64,000 nucleotides of DNA from Bradyrhizobium iriomotense (lineage in GTDB: Bacteria; Pseudomonadota; Alphaproteobacteria; Rhizobiales; Xanthobacteraceae). The DNA is taken from positions 248,001-312,000 of the forward strand of contig NZ_BSOW01000004.1 in assembly GCF_030160715.1 (NCBI RefSeq), in the 5' to 3' direction. Position 1 is the stretch's first letter. Each line of letters begins with the position of its first letter. Positions 40,534-49,573 of the stretch are shown piece by piece. Made by a program: the position numbers and the translations under genes. The notes beneath the pieces were generated by a model, which was not told where the DNA came from, ran no database searches, and saw nothing but the letters and a program-made list of their open reading frames with translations.

Positions 40534-40802
40534 AAATTCAGCAATTATTTCAAGGTCGTTTTCGGGCGGTCAGTTGCCAACGGACCGCCCGTTGGCATTC
40601 GCCTGCCAAATCCGTTCCGCGGGCGGCCTGCCGGAAAGGCCCGGTTGCTCTCCAGAGCACCACAAGACGACGTTCGGCCGAGGCTTCCGTGACCGGACAA
40701 CAAAATATGGAAAACAACCCCATGCAAAGGAGCCAGTGATGGCTGCACTTTGTCTGGATCACGGTCTTGCCTGGGGCGAGCCGCGGCCGACGTTTGGATG
40801 GC

Positions 40803-41045
40803 TTACTTTTTCATCGCCATGCAGGGACCATGCTGGCGGGCCGAGCCGCTACCGGACATCGCGCCCGCTGCGTTCATGTTGCTCCCGCCTGTGACTTTTC
40901 TGGCTTTGCCCGGGCCGCACTCGACGTACACCACCTGTCCCGCTCCCAATTGTCCGGCGGGCGGTTCGGTCTTCATCACGATTTGCGCGGAAGCAAGTTG
41001 TGCGGAAAAGGCCAATACGGTCGTCGTAGCAAGCAACGTCTTCAT
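40803..41045 (-). CDS. Small exported protein of unknown function
   Basis: An 80-residue protein with a clear Sec signal peptide (MKTLLATTTVLAFSAQLASA, cleavage expected after residue 20). The mature part is about 60 residues, with a Gly/Ala-rich middle and two Cys (YVECGPGK and GPCMAMKK). A GGGGG stretch lies eight bases before the ATG at 41045. It lies in the tRNA-bounded segment. Function unknown. Confidence 0.5.
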   Translation of the reverse strand: MKTLLATTTVLAFSAQLASAQIVMKTEPPAGQLGAGQVVYVECGPGKARKVTGGSNMNAAGAMSGSGSARQHGPCMAMKK

Positions 41046-41782
41046 TGATACCCCCAAAAGGAAACAACGAGAGCATACCTTCCGGGGCACAACCCACAAG
41101 TGGCGCCTTGCCAAAACATCCAGTTCAACCTTCTGGGTCCGTGCAGCACGCAAGAGCGCTTTCCGAAGCTACACCGGCGCCTGACGGTGAAGCGTAGAGT
41201 CGGTCAGCGCGACCACAAGAGCTCAAATGCAGCATGCAGGAGGAGCAAGGAAACTGGGGCGTTGCTCGATCGCAGGCCGGGGCAACTTGGCGGTGATCCC
41301 GTCCGTTGACATCTTCATCATGAATTGCAGGATTGCCGCGTTTCCAACCTGCACGATTTTCCAGGGAAGTCTCATGCGTTCTTGCCGCTGTCCTCGCGAC
41401 TATCACGTCCAGCCCCGTATGGGGTTTCAACTCTGTCTGTGGCTTCGGCTCTCGGGCTGCATATCGTGATTTTGGCATTCGGTTTGGTCGGCGCAATTCC
41501 AGCCGCGGTGTGTTCATGGCTGTCGAATGAACACAAAGGAGCAGTAAATGCGTGAGGGTATGCGCGAGCCTGCGCCGAAGCGTTGGAGCTTCCGATAGGT
41601 GACGTGCCTCGTCGCGAACGGGATGCCCGCTCGCCCGGCGCTACCCCGCACGATGCAAGCTCGCTCATCGATCGCACAGAACCAATCGTCGATCGTTCGG
41701 GAAGAAACAGCGATCGCCATAGGAAAGCCCATTCGGAAAGCGTCTCACGCAACCAAGTCGCTTTCACCGACGAGGTTCCTGA
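41046..41782. other. Gene-poor stretch of the tRNA-bounded segment
   Basis: Several overlapping frames of 60-130 codons exist on both strands here, but none has a good ribosome-binding site, a signal peptide or a known motif. The base composition looks less GC-rich than the core genes by eye. Probably decayed sequence. Confidence 0.4.
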
Positions 41783-41959
41783 TCAACGCGGAAACAGGCT
41801 CGGTTCGGTGCGCTCGACTATCCGCAGCACGCCCTTGCAGGCCGGACATTCATACGATCGAATTTCGTACCGGGCGGCGGCCGGTTCGCTTCCGATGAAT
41901 GTGCGCGGCTGGTCGCACGTGGTGCAACGTGGCCCTTCGAAGGATCGATTGCGGTTCAT
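41783..41959 (-). CDS. Small zinc-ribbon-like protein
   Basis: A 58-residue protein with two Cys pairs, C-T-T-C (CTTCDQP) and C-P-A-C (YECPACKG), separated by about 28 residues: a zinc-ribbon layout. The rest is basic and polar. The ATG at 41959 lacks a strong ribosome-binding site; a TTG four codons upstream is possible. It resembles small Cys-rich proteins common in Bradyrhizobium. Function unknown. Confidence 0.45.
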   Translation of the reverse strand: MNRNRSFEGPRCTTCDQPRTFIGSEPAAARYEIRSYECPACKGVLRIVERTEPSLFPR

Positions 41960-42699
41960 TGCAGAACCCAAATCGCAGCGTCAGGAAAGGAAAAAGGGCC
42001 GCCCGCAATATACCGGGCGGCCACCGAGTCCAATATCAAGCGGCTGATCTCAGCCCCGGTGCAAGGACTGTAGTCTCGACGCGAGCCTCCAAACGGTTCG
42101 GTATCCGACATTTCGAGTTGGAACAGAGTGCGAGTTGCATCTTAGCCACACCATGTCTGTATCAGAGGCTCGTGTTCGGCGTTTCCTGAAGCAATGCCGC
42201 CGTACAACAACTGGTTTTGGCCAGGTTTGAGGATCTCTGATCCCGTGCGTTTCCCAGAGGGGTCGCTAAAGCGCGATGAGATCAGGATGAATCGTCATCG
42301 CGCTTTAGGTTGTTGTTTGCGCATGATCTTTTCGGAAAACCGCTTCACACTTTTCCGGATCATGCTTTAGTTGCGCTGAGACGAACGCAGGTCCATTGAG
42401 AATTGTCGCAACCGCGGTCTGCAGGATCTACCCGCGGAGCAACACTCGCGAAGAGATGTCTCTGCCAAGAACTGCGATCAAGCGCTGGTCGCTGAGTGTC
42501 ACAAGGGACAAGATGCGACTCCACTCGCCCTGCGGTAGCCTTAAGGCGATCGTCGGAGGTGACTCACCTCTTGCGGCACGGACGATCTAGCGGCACCTTT
42601 CACAGGTCAAGTACGTCCGGCAGGCGATGACTTCTTGTTGTTGCCGGGGCAAGGCAGCACACCGGTTGATCGACGATCGCTACCTTGGAGGACTGAACT
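41960..42699. other. Intergenic stretch with one family B repeat
   Basis: Apart from the repeat at 42264-42370, no credible gene is seen. A 64-codon frame at 42396-42590 has no start signal. The last 50 bases lead to the ribosome-binding site of the GH17 gene. Confidence 0.4.
42264..42370. repeat. Intergenic repeat, family B (copy 3)
   Basis: Almost base-for-base like the copy at 17473: CGCTAAAGCGCGATGAGAT, the inverted pair around CGCGATGA/TCATCGCG, then TCTTTTCGGAAAACCGCTTC and CCGGATCATGCTTTA. It lies within the tRNA-bounded segment. Confidence 0.8.
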
Positions 42700-44298
42700 A
42701 TTTCGCCTCGCACGCCTCTGGCACTTCTCGCCATATCCCTGGGTGCGATCGCCGCGGTGTGGTGGTGGCTGGCCATACCGATCGACTTGGCGCGCGCGCC
42801 AATCGATCCGAATGCCAAACTGCAATGCATATCCTACGCGCCTTTCCGCAACAACCAAACGTCGGAGTCGCCGACACCCGTGCCGCGGGACCAGATCGCG
42901 GAAGATCTCGCTCAGCTTGCCAAAATAACCAACTGTATCCGTACCTATGCGACTGATCTTGGTCTCGATCAGATCCCCGAACTTGCGTCCGAGGTGGGGC
43001 TGAAAGTCATTCAGGGGATTTGGCTCAGTAAGGACCGGCAGAAGAACGCGACGCAGATATCCACCGGCATACGCCTCGCCCAGCAATATCCGCAAACCAT
43101 CGCCGCACTCGTGGTCGGCAACGAGGTTCTGTTGCACCGAGAAATGACGGCTTCCGATCTCGCCGCACTCATCCGCTCGGTCAAGGTGCAGGTGCCCGTC
43201 CCCGTCACCTATTCCGACGTCTGGGAGTACTGGCTGCGCTATCGGGAACTTCATGATGCCGTCGATTTCGTCACTGTTCATATCCTGCCATATTGGGAGA
43301 ATGTCCCTATCCCGGCGAAAAATGCCGCTGCTCACGTTGACGCCGTCCGAAAGCAGGTGGCGTCGGCATTTCCGGGCAAGGAAATCCTGATCGGAGAAAC
43401 GGGTTGGCCGAGTGAGGGGCGGATGCGCGAGTCGGCGCTACCGTCGCGCACCAATCAGGCCCGGGTGATCTCGGAGATCCTCGATCTTGCCCAGCGCGAG
43501 AATTTCCGCGTCAACCTGTTCGAGGCCTATGATGAATTGTGGAAGCATGAGTTCGAGGGCACGGTCGGCGGATCTTGGGGCCTCTTCGACTCCGTGCGGC
43601 GCACGCTGAAATATCCGCCCGGCATCCCCGTCAGCAATTTTCCGCTCTGGAAGCTGCAAATGAGCAGCGGAATGGCGCTGGCGATCCTGGTATTCGGCGC
43701 CGCATGGCTGACCTTGCGCCGCAAGCCCCGGCAGCCCCGGTTCGTCTCATGGTGCGCGGTCGGGATATCGGCAACCACCGCCGGAATCCTGTTTGGGGTG
43801 GCCGTCCAAAAGATGTTCCATGAAAGTTACGGAGCGGGTAGCTGGCTTCTGTGGGGCACACTTCTGCTGGCGGCAACTGCTTCGCCGGTGTTCGGCGCCA
43901 ACGCCCTGATGTTGGGGCGCGCGCCACCCACATTTCTGGAATTGCTGGGTCCGAACGACTACCGTACCCCATCGGTGCTGGCGATCATGCACGGATTGGT
44001 CTTGATCGTAACCATCGTGATCGGCACGGAGACCGCGCTCGGCTTTGTGTTCGACCCGCGCGAAAAGGATTTTCCTTTTGCGGCTCTCACCATGGCGGCG
44101 GTTCCTTTTGTCGCTGTGACGCTGCTCAACCGCCCCAAGAGCGGAATCCGCCCCATGGCGGAATCGATATTTGCCGGCGTTTTTTTTGTGGCAGCCGTCT
44201 ATACGGCGCTTAGCGAAGGGCCGGACAATTGGCAGTCGCTGTGGACTTGTGCTGCTTATATTCTGCTTGCGGTTACGCTGTGGCGGGCGCGCGCTTGA
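42700..44298 (+). CDS. GH17-type membrane glucanosyl hydrolase/transferase with ATT start
   Basis: About 532 residues. A signal-anchor helix (LALLAISLGAIAAVWWWLAIP) leads to a GH17-like catalytic domain with the acid/base Glu in VVGNEV (E142) and the nucleophile Glu in IGETGWPSEG (E233). About six membrane helices follow. Similar proteins act on beta-1,3-glucans; a role in periplasmic cyclic glucan is a guess. No ATG/GTG/TTG precedes the anchor. GGAGGA lies seven bases before an ATT at 42700, and a stop is just upstream. The first standard start, GTG at 42757, would cut the anchor helix and has no such site. Confidence 0.7.
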   Translation: MSPRTPLALLAISLGAIAAVWWWLAIPIDLARAPIDPNAKLQCISYAPFRNNQTSESPTPVPRDQIAEDLAQLAKITNCIRTYATDLGLDQIPELASEVGLKVIQGIWLSKDRQKNATQISTGIRLAQQYPQTIAALVVGNEVLLHREMTASDLAALIRSVKVQVPVPVTYSDVWEYWLRYRELHDAVDFVTVHILPYWENVPIPAKNAAAHVDAVRKQVASAFPGKEILIGETGWPSEGRMRESALPSRTNQARVISEILDLAQRENFRVNLFEAYDELWKHEFEGTVGGSWGLFDSVRRTLKYPPGIPVSNFPLWKLQMSSGMALAILVFGAAWLTLRRKPRQPRFVSWCAVGISATTAGILFGVAVQKMFHESYGAGSWLLWGTLLLAATASPVFGANALMLGRAPPTFLELLGPNDYRTPSVLAIMHGLVLIVTIVIGTETALGFVFDPREKDFPFAALTMAAVPFVAVTLLNRPKSGIRPMAESIFAGVFFVAAVYTALSEGPDNWQSLWTCAAYILLAVTLWRARA

Positions 44299-44340
44299 GA
44301 AAACCTGGCAGGCCACTTCCGTTTTGGTCAAAATGCGACT

Positions 44341-44381
44341 GAGACCAAGGGGCGGAGGCTCAATTCCTCTCGCTCCGACCA
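44341..44381 (+). other. Putative attachment site (right), partial tRNA-Pro copy
   Basis: It matches the 3' 41 bases of tRNA-Pro at 40493 with about six mismatches, all in the first 24 bases; the final 17 bases are identical. No 5' half of a tRNA precedes it, so it is a fragment rather than a second gene. Confidence 0.6.
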
Positions 44382-44454
44382 TTTTCGCGACGCTTAGCAA
44401 GAGGTCGGCCGAAGCCGGTCCTCCGGGCGTTTCCTCCCGTTGCAGGGTTGGGCC

Positions 44455-44694
44455 TTAGGCGTGGCCCTTGATTTCGTAGTGACCCGGCACGCACTTGTAG
44501 CGTTCGACGCGCCAGTTGACGTGATAGATCGGGTGTTCGCCCATCCATTTTGCGAGCTCGGCCTGTGCGCCGACTGCACACTGCATGAGCGAGATTTCTG
44601 GCGTCATGTTGCTGTCGGTGACGATTTCCTCGACGCAACTGCCCGAAGCTGTTGCGCCAAGCCGACAGAGCACGGCCACGACCGTAATAAACAT
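44455..44694 (-). CDS. Small exported Cys-containing protein
   Basis: A 79-residue protein with a short signal peptide (MFITVVAVLCRLGATASG). The mature part contains three Cys (SCVEEIV, LMQCAVGAQ, RYKCVPGHY), suggesting a disulfide. The sequence TDSNMTPEISLMQCAVGAQA looks like a conserved small secreted family that I recall from Bradyrhizobium, without known function. GAGGTG sits six bases before the ATG; a GTG three codons upstream is also possible. It lies just outside the tRNA-bounded segment. Confidence 0.6.
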   Translation of the reverse strand: MFITVVAVLCRLGATASGSCVEEIVTDSNMTPEISLMQCAVGAQAELAKWMGEHPIYHVNWRVERYKCVPGHYEIKGHA

Positions 44695-45024
44695 GCATTT
44701 CACCTCTTTGGTTGTTACTCGCCACGAGGAGATGCAAGTGGAATGCCACGCCGTGTGTCGATCGCGACACGATGGCTTGAGGAATCACCCCAGCTTTCAC
44801 CCCATTTGACGATTCGGATTGTAAAAAAATTCCCCTCAATCCGAAGCCGGGCAAATACGGGGAACCGGCCGCCGGGACGAATAGAGGCCATGAGCGAATA
44901 AGGGGGCTGCGTCCCGGCCGCATCGCTTCCCACCGCGACGTCAACCGCTAGGCTGTGGCATCGCGCGGATACTCGCCGAGAGAGCGGGGCCGCCATCGGG
45001 AAGCAGGAAACGCGAGGGCCGCAG
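44695..45024. other. Intergenic region before the DapA-family gene
   Basis: No open frame with start signals and no known repeat were found in these 330 bases. It is divergent, so promoters for both neighbours are expected. Confidence 0.35.
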
Positions 45025-45933
45025 ATGAAGGTACGTCCGACCGGCGTGATACCGCCGATGACCACGCCATTCCAAGAGAACGGCGAGATCGACTATCAGC
45101 TCGTTGCGCCGCAGGTCGAATGGATGATCGCCGCCGGCGCGCATGGCGTTGCAGCCGGCGGCTCGACCGGCGAAGGGCATACGCTCGATCACGAGGAGTA
45201 TCGCGACCTCGTGGCGGCGACCGTTGAAGCGGTGAAGGGCCGCATTCCCGTAATCGCCGGCATCATCGTGGACTCCACGCGCGATGCGATCCGCCGCGGC
45301 AAGCTCGTGCGCGACATGAATGTCGCGGCGCTCCAGGTCACGCCGGTGCATTATCTGTTCAAGCCGGACGACGAGGCGATGGTCGCGCATTTCCGCGCCA
45401 TGGCTGATGAGACTGGCATGCCGATCATCATCTACAACGTCGTGCCGTGGTCGTATCTCTCGCCGGCGCTGCTCACGCGCATCATGACCGAGGTGCCGCT
45501 GGTGGTCGGCGTCAAGCAGAGCGCCGGCGATTTAAAGCTGTTCGCGGACCTCATGATGATGGCGCCGGACAAGCTGATCTACAGCGCCGTCGACGCGCTG
45601 ATGTATCCGTCCTACACGCTCGGCGCCCATGGCTCGATCGCGGCGATCCTGACCGCGGCCCCGCATGGCTCGGTCGAGCTGTGGAATGCGGTGAAGGCCG
45701 GCGACCATCCGCGCGCGCTCGAGCTGCACAAGAAGCTGCTGACGCTGTGGAATGCGGTCATCGCCGACAATCTGCCGGCCTGCACGCGCTACGCGCAGAC
45801 GCTTCAGGGCCTGCCGAAGACCTGGCCGCGCGCGCCGATGCCGGAGGCTTCGCCCGCGCAGCAGGCCGCGATCCGCAAGGCGCTCGATGGGCTGGGCGTG
45901 TTGCACGGACGGCATTTTCAGGCGGCGGAATAG
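45025..45933 (+). CDS. DapA-family aldolase/dehydratase
   Basis: A 302-residue TIM-barrel lyase of the dihydrodipicolinate synthase/N-acetylneuraminate lyase family. The keto-acid-binding motif is GGSTGEGHTL, the Schiff-base Lys is in GVKQSAGD and the catalytic Tyr in IIYNVVPW. It is not clearly DapA itself; such paralogues often split or form sugar-acid or keto-acid intermediates. It lies 154 bases before an SDR gene on the same strand, so a joint catabolic role is possible. Confidence 0.85.
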   Translation: MKVRPTGVIPPMTTPFQENGEIDYQLVAPQVEWMIAAGAHGVAAGGSTGEGHTLDHEEYRDLVAATVEAVKGRIPVIAGIIVDSTRDAIRRGKLVRDMNVAALQVTPVHYLFKPDDEAMVAHFRAMADETGMPIIIYNVVPWSYLSPALLTRIMTEVPLVVGVKQSAGDLKLFADLMMMAPDKLIYSAVDALMYPSYTLGAHGSIAAILTAAPHGSVELWNAVKAGDHPRALELHKKLLTLWNAVIADNLPACTRYAQTLQGLPKTWPRAPMPEASPAQQAAIRKALDGLGVLHGRHFQAAE

Positions 45934-46087
45934 TTCGTCCGCCGCAATAATTCGTCGTCGTTACGCAGTGCGGCCTGCTTTACCGCAGGCGCGGCGCTGC
46001 TACACTTTGCGGCGGGCCCGTGCATTGCCCGTGAAGGCCAACAAGACCAACAAACAGACCAATAACAAGGGGAGGGGCTAAAATCCC

Positions 46088-47059
46088 ATGAAGGATTTTT
46101 CCGGTAGGATCGCCGTCATCACCGGCGGGGGAACGGGGATGGGGCGCGAGCTCGCGCGCCAGCTCGTCGCCGAGGGCTGCAATGTCGCGATGTGCGACGT
46201 CTCGGAAGCCGCGATGGCGGAGACCAGGCGGCTCTGCGAGGTCGAGAAGCTGCCGCAGGGCCTGCGCGTCACCACCCACGTCGCCGACGTCGCGATCGAG
46301 GATCACCTCAAGCGGTTTCGCGACGAGCTCGCCGAGCAGCAGAAGACGGACAGGATCCATCTGCTGTTCAACAATGCCGGTATCGGCGGCGGTGGCAGCC
46401 TGTTCACCAACACGCGCGAGCAATGGGAGCGCACCTTCAACATCTGCTGGGGCGGCGTCTATCTCGGCGTGCGCACCTTCCTGCCGATGCTGGTTGCGGC
46501 CGACGAGGCGCACATCATCAACACCGCGAGCGTCAACGGTTTCTGGGCCTCGATCGGCATGGGGCACGCGCACACCGCCTACAGCTCGGCGAAGTTCGCG
46601 GTGAAGGGCTTTACCGAGGCGCTGATCAACGATCTCCGCCTGCACGCGCCGCACGTCAAATGCTCGGTCGTGATGCCCGGTCATATCGGCACCTCGATCG
46701 TCTCCAACTCGCGCAAGGTGCAGAGCGGCGACGGCTCCGAGCGCCTCAATGCCGACGAGGTCGTGCTGACCCGCAAGCGCATGGTCGCGGCTGGCGTGCC
46801 GGATGCTGACAAGATGTCGGACGAGGATATCCAGGCCGCCTTCGCCGAGCGCGCCCGCAGCTTTCGCGAGGACGCGCCGACGACTGCCGCGCAGGCCGCG
46901 AGGATCATCCTGGACGGCGTCAAGGCCGAGAGGTGGCGCATCCTGGTCGGCGAGGACGCCTTGCGCCTCGATCAGCGCGTGCGCGCGACGCCGGAAGAGG
47001 CCTATGAGCGCGCCTTCTACGAGAGCTTTGCCCAGGAGGTCGGCTGGCGGCTGGGGTGA
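46088..47059 (+). CDS. Short-chain dehydrogenase/reductase
   Basis: A 323-residue SDR oxidoreductase. The cofactor motif is TGGGTGMG (residues 12-19), the NNAG block follows, and the catalytic set is Ser in NTASVNG and Tyr/Lys in AYSSAKFAVKG. Asp in MCDVSE after strand 2 suggests NAD preference. The C-terminus is longer than usual by about 60 residues. Substrate unknown. It sits after the DapA-family gene on the same strand. Confidence 0.86.
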   Translation: MKDFSGRIAVITGGGTGMGRELARQLVAEGCNVAMCDVSEAAMAETRRLCEVEKLPQGLRVTTHVADVAIEDHLKRFRDELAEQQKTDRIHLLFNNAGIGGGGSLFTNTREQWERTFNICWGGVYLGVRTFLPMLVAADEAHIINTASVNGFWASIGMGHAHTAYSSAKFAVKGFTEALINDLRLHAPHVKCSVVMPGHIGTSIVSNSRKVQSGDGSERLNADEVVLTRKRMVAAGVPDADKMSDEDIQAAFAERARSFREDAPTTAAQAARIILDGVKAERWRILVGEDALRLDQRVRATPEEAYERAFYESFAQEVGWRLG

Positions 47060-47543
47060 GGTGAGGGGGTATCACGCACTCGACGAAGCCGTGGCATCGT
47101 TGTGGGCGCATTGTGTATCCGCGTTGCAGCTGTCATGCCCGGCTTGACCGGGGCTCCAGTACGCCGCGGCTTCTCCGTATCATTCGCCGCCTCTGGAATA
47201 CTGGATCGCCCGGTCGAGGCCGGGCGGTGACAGCGAATGCTTGGGATCAGTGTGCCCCGATCTCGTCGGCGCGTCGTAAGATCGTGTGAAGCGTATCCGG
47301 AGTTGCGCGCGCACTGAGGCGATGATCCCGGATTGCGCTTCTGCGAATCGCAGAAATTCGGGGCGACGGTCGCGATAGCGAAGCGACGGAGTGTCACCCA
47401 CGCAATATCACGCGCTCATTCAAGCGATCTTGATCGCCGGGCGTGCCATTGCGGCGCCGTTTCGGCCGCCGGTAGCTTGGTAGCAGGATCAAAATAAGTT
47501 ATTCAGTCAATTGTTGAAGATAGCAAATGAAGCCTCGTCTCGC
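47060..47543. other. Intergenic region with a family C repeat
   Basis: 480 bases without a credible gene. The repeat at 47131-47231 takes up part. The remainder shows no clear hairpin or motif. Confidence 0.4.
47131..47231. repeat. Intergenic repeat, family C (copy)
   Basis: It begins TGTCATGCCCGGCTTGACC, contains CCAGTACGCCGCGG and a TACTGGATCGCCCGGTC block, and ends GGCGGTGAC. It matches copies at 30501, 57561 and 60772 in order and spacing. Confidence 0.75.
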
Positions 47544-48653
47544 ATGATCCCCGCCTGCCTTCCCGACGATTGGGCTTTCTGGCCGGAGCGGGAAGACCTG
47601 TCCGCCGAATTCATGCGATTGCTCGCGGCCGCCCAGGAAGGCGGGGCGACGATCGCCGAATGCCTCTTGATCGCGCGACGGATCAGGCGCGGCGACGAGC
47701 TATCCTGGCACCGCGAATGGCTGGCGCTTGCGCAGACCAATCGCGAGCGCGGCGACGCGGCGTTCGCCGGCGGCCATATCGCCACCGCCCAGCGCAACTG
47801 GCTTCGCGCCATCAGCTATTACAATGCCGCAGCACTTCCGCTCGATGCTACGGATGCGCGGCGCACCGACGCGGTTTTGGCGATGCAGGGCTGTGCGCGC
47901 AGCTTCCTCAAGGTGCGCAGTCCCGCAGGCGAGGTCGTCACGCTGCCGTGGCTGAACGGTCATTCGCTCCAGGGCTACTTCGTGCCGGCGCGATCGACGG
48001 GCCGGCCGGCGGCAACTGTGGTCTGCATCGGCGAACCCGGGCATCGCAAGGAGGAATTCCTGATCAAGCTCGCGCCATTTGCGCGCGAGCGGGGCCTGTC
48101 GATGCTGGCGATCGATCTCTTGGGCGAGCGCAGCGACGATGGCCTCGACGGGATCCTGCGCCGGCGCGATCTCGAGACGTCGATCACCGCGATCATGGAC
48201 TATCTGTCGTCGCGCGCCGACGTCGATTCTGGTCGCGTCGCCATCCTCGCGGACGGCTGGGGCTCCTCGTTCGTGGCCCGCGCCATCGTGCACGAGCCGC
48301 GGCTCGCGGCGGCGGTGTGTGACGGCGGGCTGTGGGATCTGCACGAGCGTGCCTTCCTCGCCAACCGCGTCATGCAGCACGATGCCAGTCTCGTCCCGGG
48401 ACCCGAGGCCACGCTGATCGCCCGTGACATCGATTGTCCGGTGCTGATCACGCTCGGTGATGACGGCTGGCTGAAGCCGGACCGCGCCCGGCAGATGGTG
48501 CAGCAGGTGCGCTCCGCTCGGCCGGACGTGACGCTTCGGGTGTTCACTGCCGAGGAGACCGCTGCGGCGCAGTCGCATGCCGACAACCCGAGCCTTGCCA
48601 ACGAGTACATCTTCGACTGGCTGGCGTCGCGGCTCGGTGCGCTGCCGGCGTAA
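47544..48653 (+). CDS. Alpha/beta-hydrolase-like protein (FrsA-like) lacking the usual Ser nucleophile
   Basis: A 369-residue protein. Residues 1-110 are a helical cap-like region; the rest is an alpha/beta-hydrolase fold. At the nucleophile elbow the sequence is ILADGWGSS, where GxSxG enzymes have Ser, so Gly is at that place. An Asp (LGDDGWLKPD) and His (QSHADNPSLANEYIFDW) fit the other triad positions. Either an adjacent Ser acts or the protein is not a hydrolase. The start is uncertain: ATG at 47544, or TTG at 47511. It converges on a MarR gene with six bases between. Confidence 0.75.
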   Translation: MIPACLPDDWAFWPEREDLSAEFMRLLAAAQEGGATIAECLLIARRIRRGDELSWHREWLALAQTNRERGDAAFAGGHIATAQRNWLRAISYYNAAALPLDATDARRTDAVLAMQGCARSFLKVRSPAGEVVTLPWLNGHSLQGYFVPARSTGRPAATVVCIGEPGHRKEEFLIKLAPFARERGLSMLAIDLLGERSDDGLDGILRRRDLETSITAIMDYLSSRADVDSGRVAILADGWGSSFVARAIVHEPRLAAAVCDGGLWDLHERAFLANRVMQHDASLVPGPEATLIARDIDCPVLITLGDDGWLKPDRARQMVQQVRSARPDVTLRVFTAEETAAAQSHADNPSLANEYIFDWLASRLGALPA

Positions 48654-48659
48654 GGAGTT

Positions 48660-49205
48660 TCAGAGATCTAGCGCGACCCGTATGCAGGCCTTTTCGAGGC
48701 GGTTCTTGAGGGTGGCGAGCTTCTCGGTGAACGCGGTCAGCTCGTCCTGGTCGAACTCCTCGAACACGTATTCCCGGATCGCCTTGTACTGCTCGGCGAG
48801 GCTCGCGAGGTGCTTCTGCGTCTTGTCGGTGAGCGACAGCCGGACCACCCGCGCGTCGGTCGGCGAGGGCTTGCGGCGCAACAGGCCCTTCTTCTCCAAG
48901 AGCTTCGACTGGGTCGTGATGAAGGACGGATCGACGTGGAGCAGCTTGGACACCACGTTGACGGGGACGCCGTCGTCCTTGTCGAGGTCGGAGATCGCCA
49001 TCAGGATCATCCATTGCGGACCGGAGATGCCAAGCGTGCGGGCCCAGACCTGGCGCAGCTCCTCGAGATAGTTGTTGATCGAGGAGATCTCCCACGTGAA
49101 GCACTTGATGATGTCCAGATGTCCGACGGCGCGATGACGCGCTCCGTCCTTCCTCGTCGCGGACACGGTTTCCCTCCTCGGTCTGATTCTTGTCACCGAC
49201 GCCAT
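48660..49205 (-). CDS. MarR-family transcriptional regulator
   Basis: A 181-residue winged-helix regulator. The DNA-binding region spans about 70-140 (VPVNVVSKLLHVDPSFITTQSKLLEKKGLLRRKPSPTDARVV, split as N- and C-terminal parts of the recognition helix and wing). The flanking helices form the dimer. The first 25 residues are basic. Many such proteins sense aromatic acids or CoA thioesters, but nothing here shows the ligand. The upstream gap to the porin has repeated half-sites. Confidence 0.86.
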   Translation of the reverse strand: MASVTRIRPRRETVSATRKDGARHRAVGHLDIIKCFTWEISSINNYLEELRQVWARTLGISGPQWMILMAISDLDKDDGVPVNVVSKLLHVDPSFITTQSKLLEKKGLLRRKPSPTDARVVRLSLTDKTQKHLASLAEQYKAIREYVFEEFDQDELTAFTEKLATLKNRLEKACIRVALDL

Positions 49206-49573
49206 GGTCCGCCCATTGTTGACGCAAGTCTGCCCTGACGCAAGTGCAGAGCAAGGTAATTATATCACCCATATTACACAGATGACCTGGTCAATCTTTA
49301 CGGGGCCGCGCTCAGTGTTGCGCCCGGGTCACAGCAGCGGCACTATTATATAGCTGATCTAATAAACTATTTTGATTAGCGAAGTTGCGCATGCATATTC
49401 GTCCCCGACGGTTCAGGGGATTCCTCGGCCGTCCCGTTGCAGGTGGTTCGCTCAGGTTGCCCGCGCGAAGGCGCGCGCGTCCAAAGGCGTGAAGCGGCTG
49501 AGCGGTTTTCAACGGCGGGGATCGGGGGGCTGATGGCCCACCTCGCCATGATTGAGCAACTTGGAGGTTGAAT
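49206..49573. other. Divergent promoter region of MarR gene and porin
   Basis: Near the MarR start there is a direct repeat of GACGCAAGT and an imperfect inverted repeat GTAAT ... ATTAC (49256-49277). Closer to the porin is an AT-rich zone near 49340-49380 with the imperfect pair GCTGATC / GATTAGC. These are candidate operator and promoter sites; none matches a named consensus. Confidence 0.4.

Noticed and set aside
41125..41770. Overlapping 70-130-codon frames on both strands in the tRNA-bounded segment
   Set aside because: No ribosome-binding site, known motif or export signal. One minus-strand frame at 41514-41732 has a slightly protein-like stretch, but not enough to call.
44300..44381. 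A second tRNA-Pro gene
   Set aside because: Only the 3' part is present. No acceptor 5' strand, D arm or anticodon arm precedes it.
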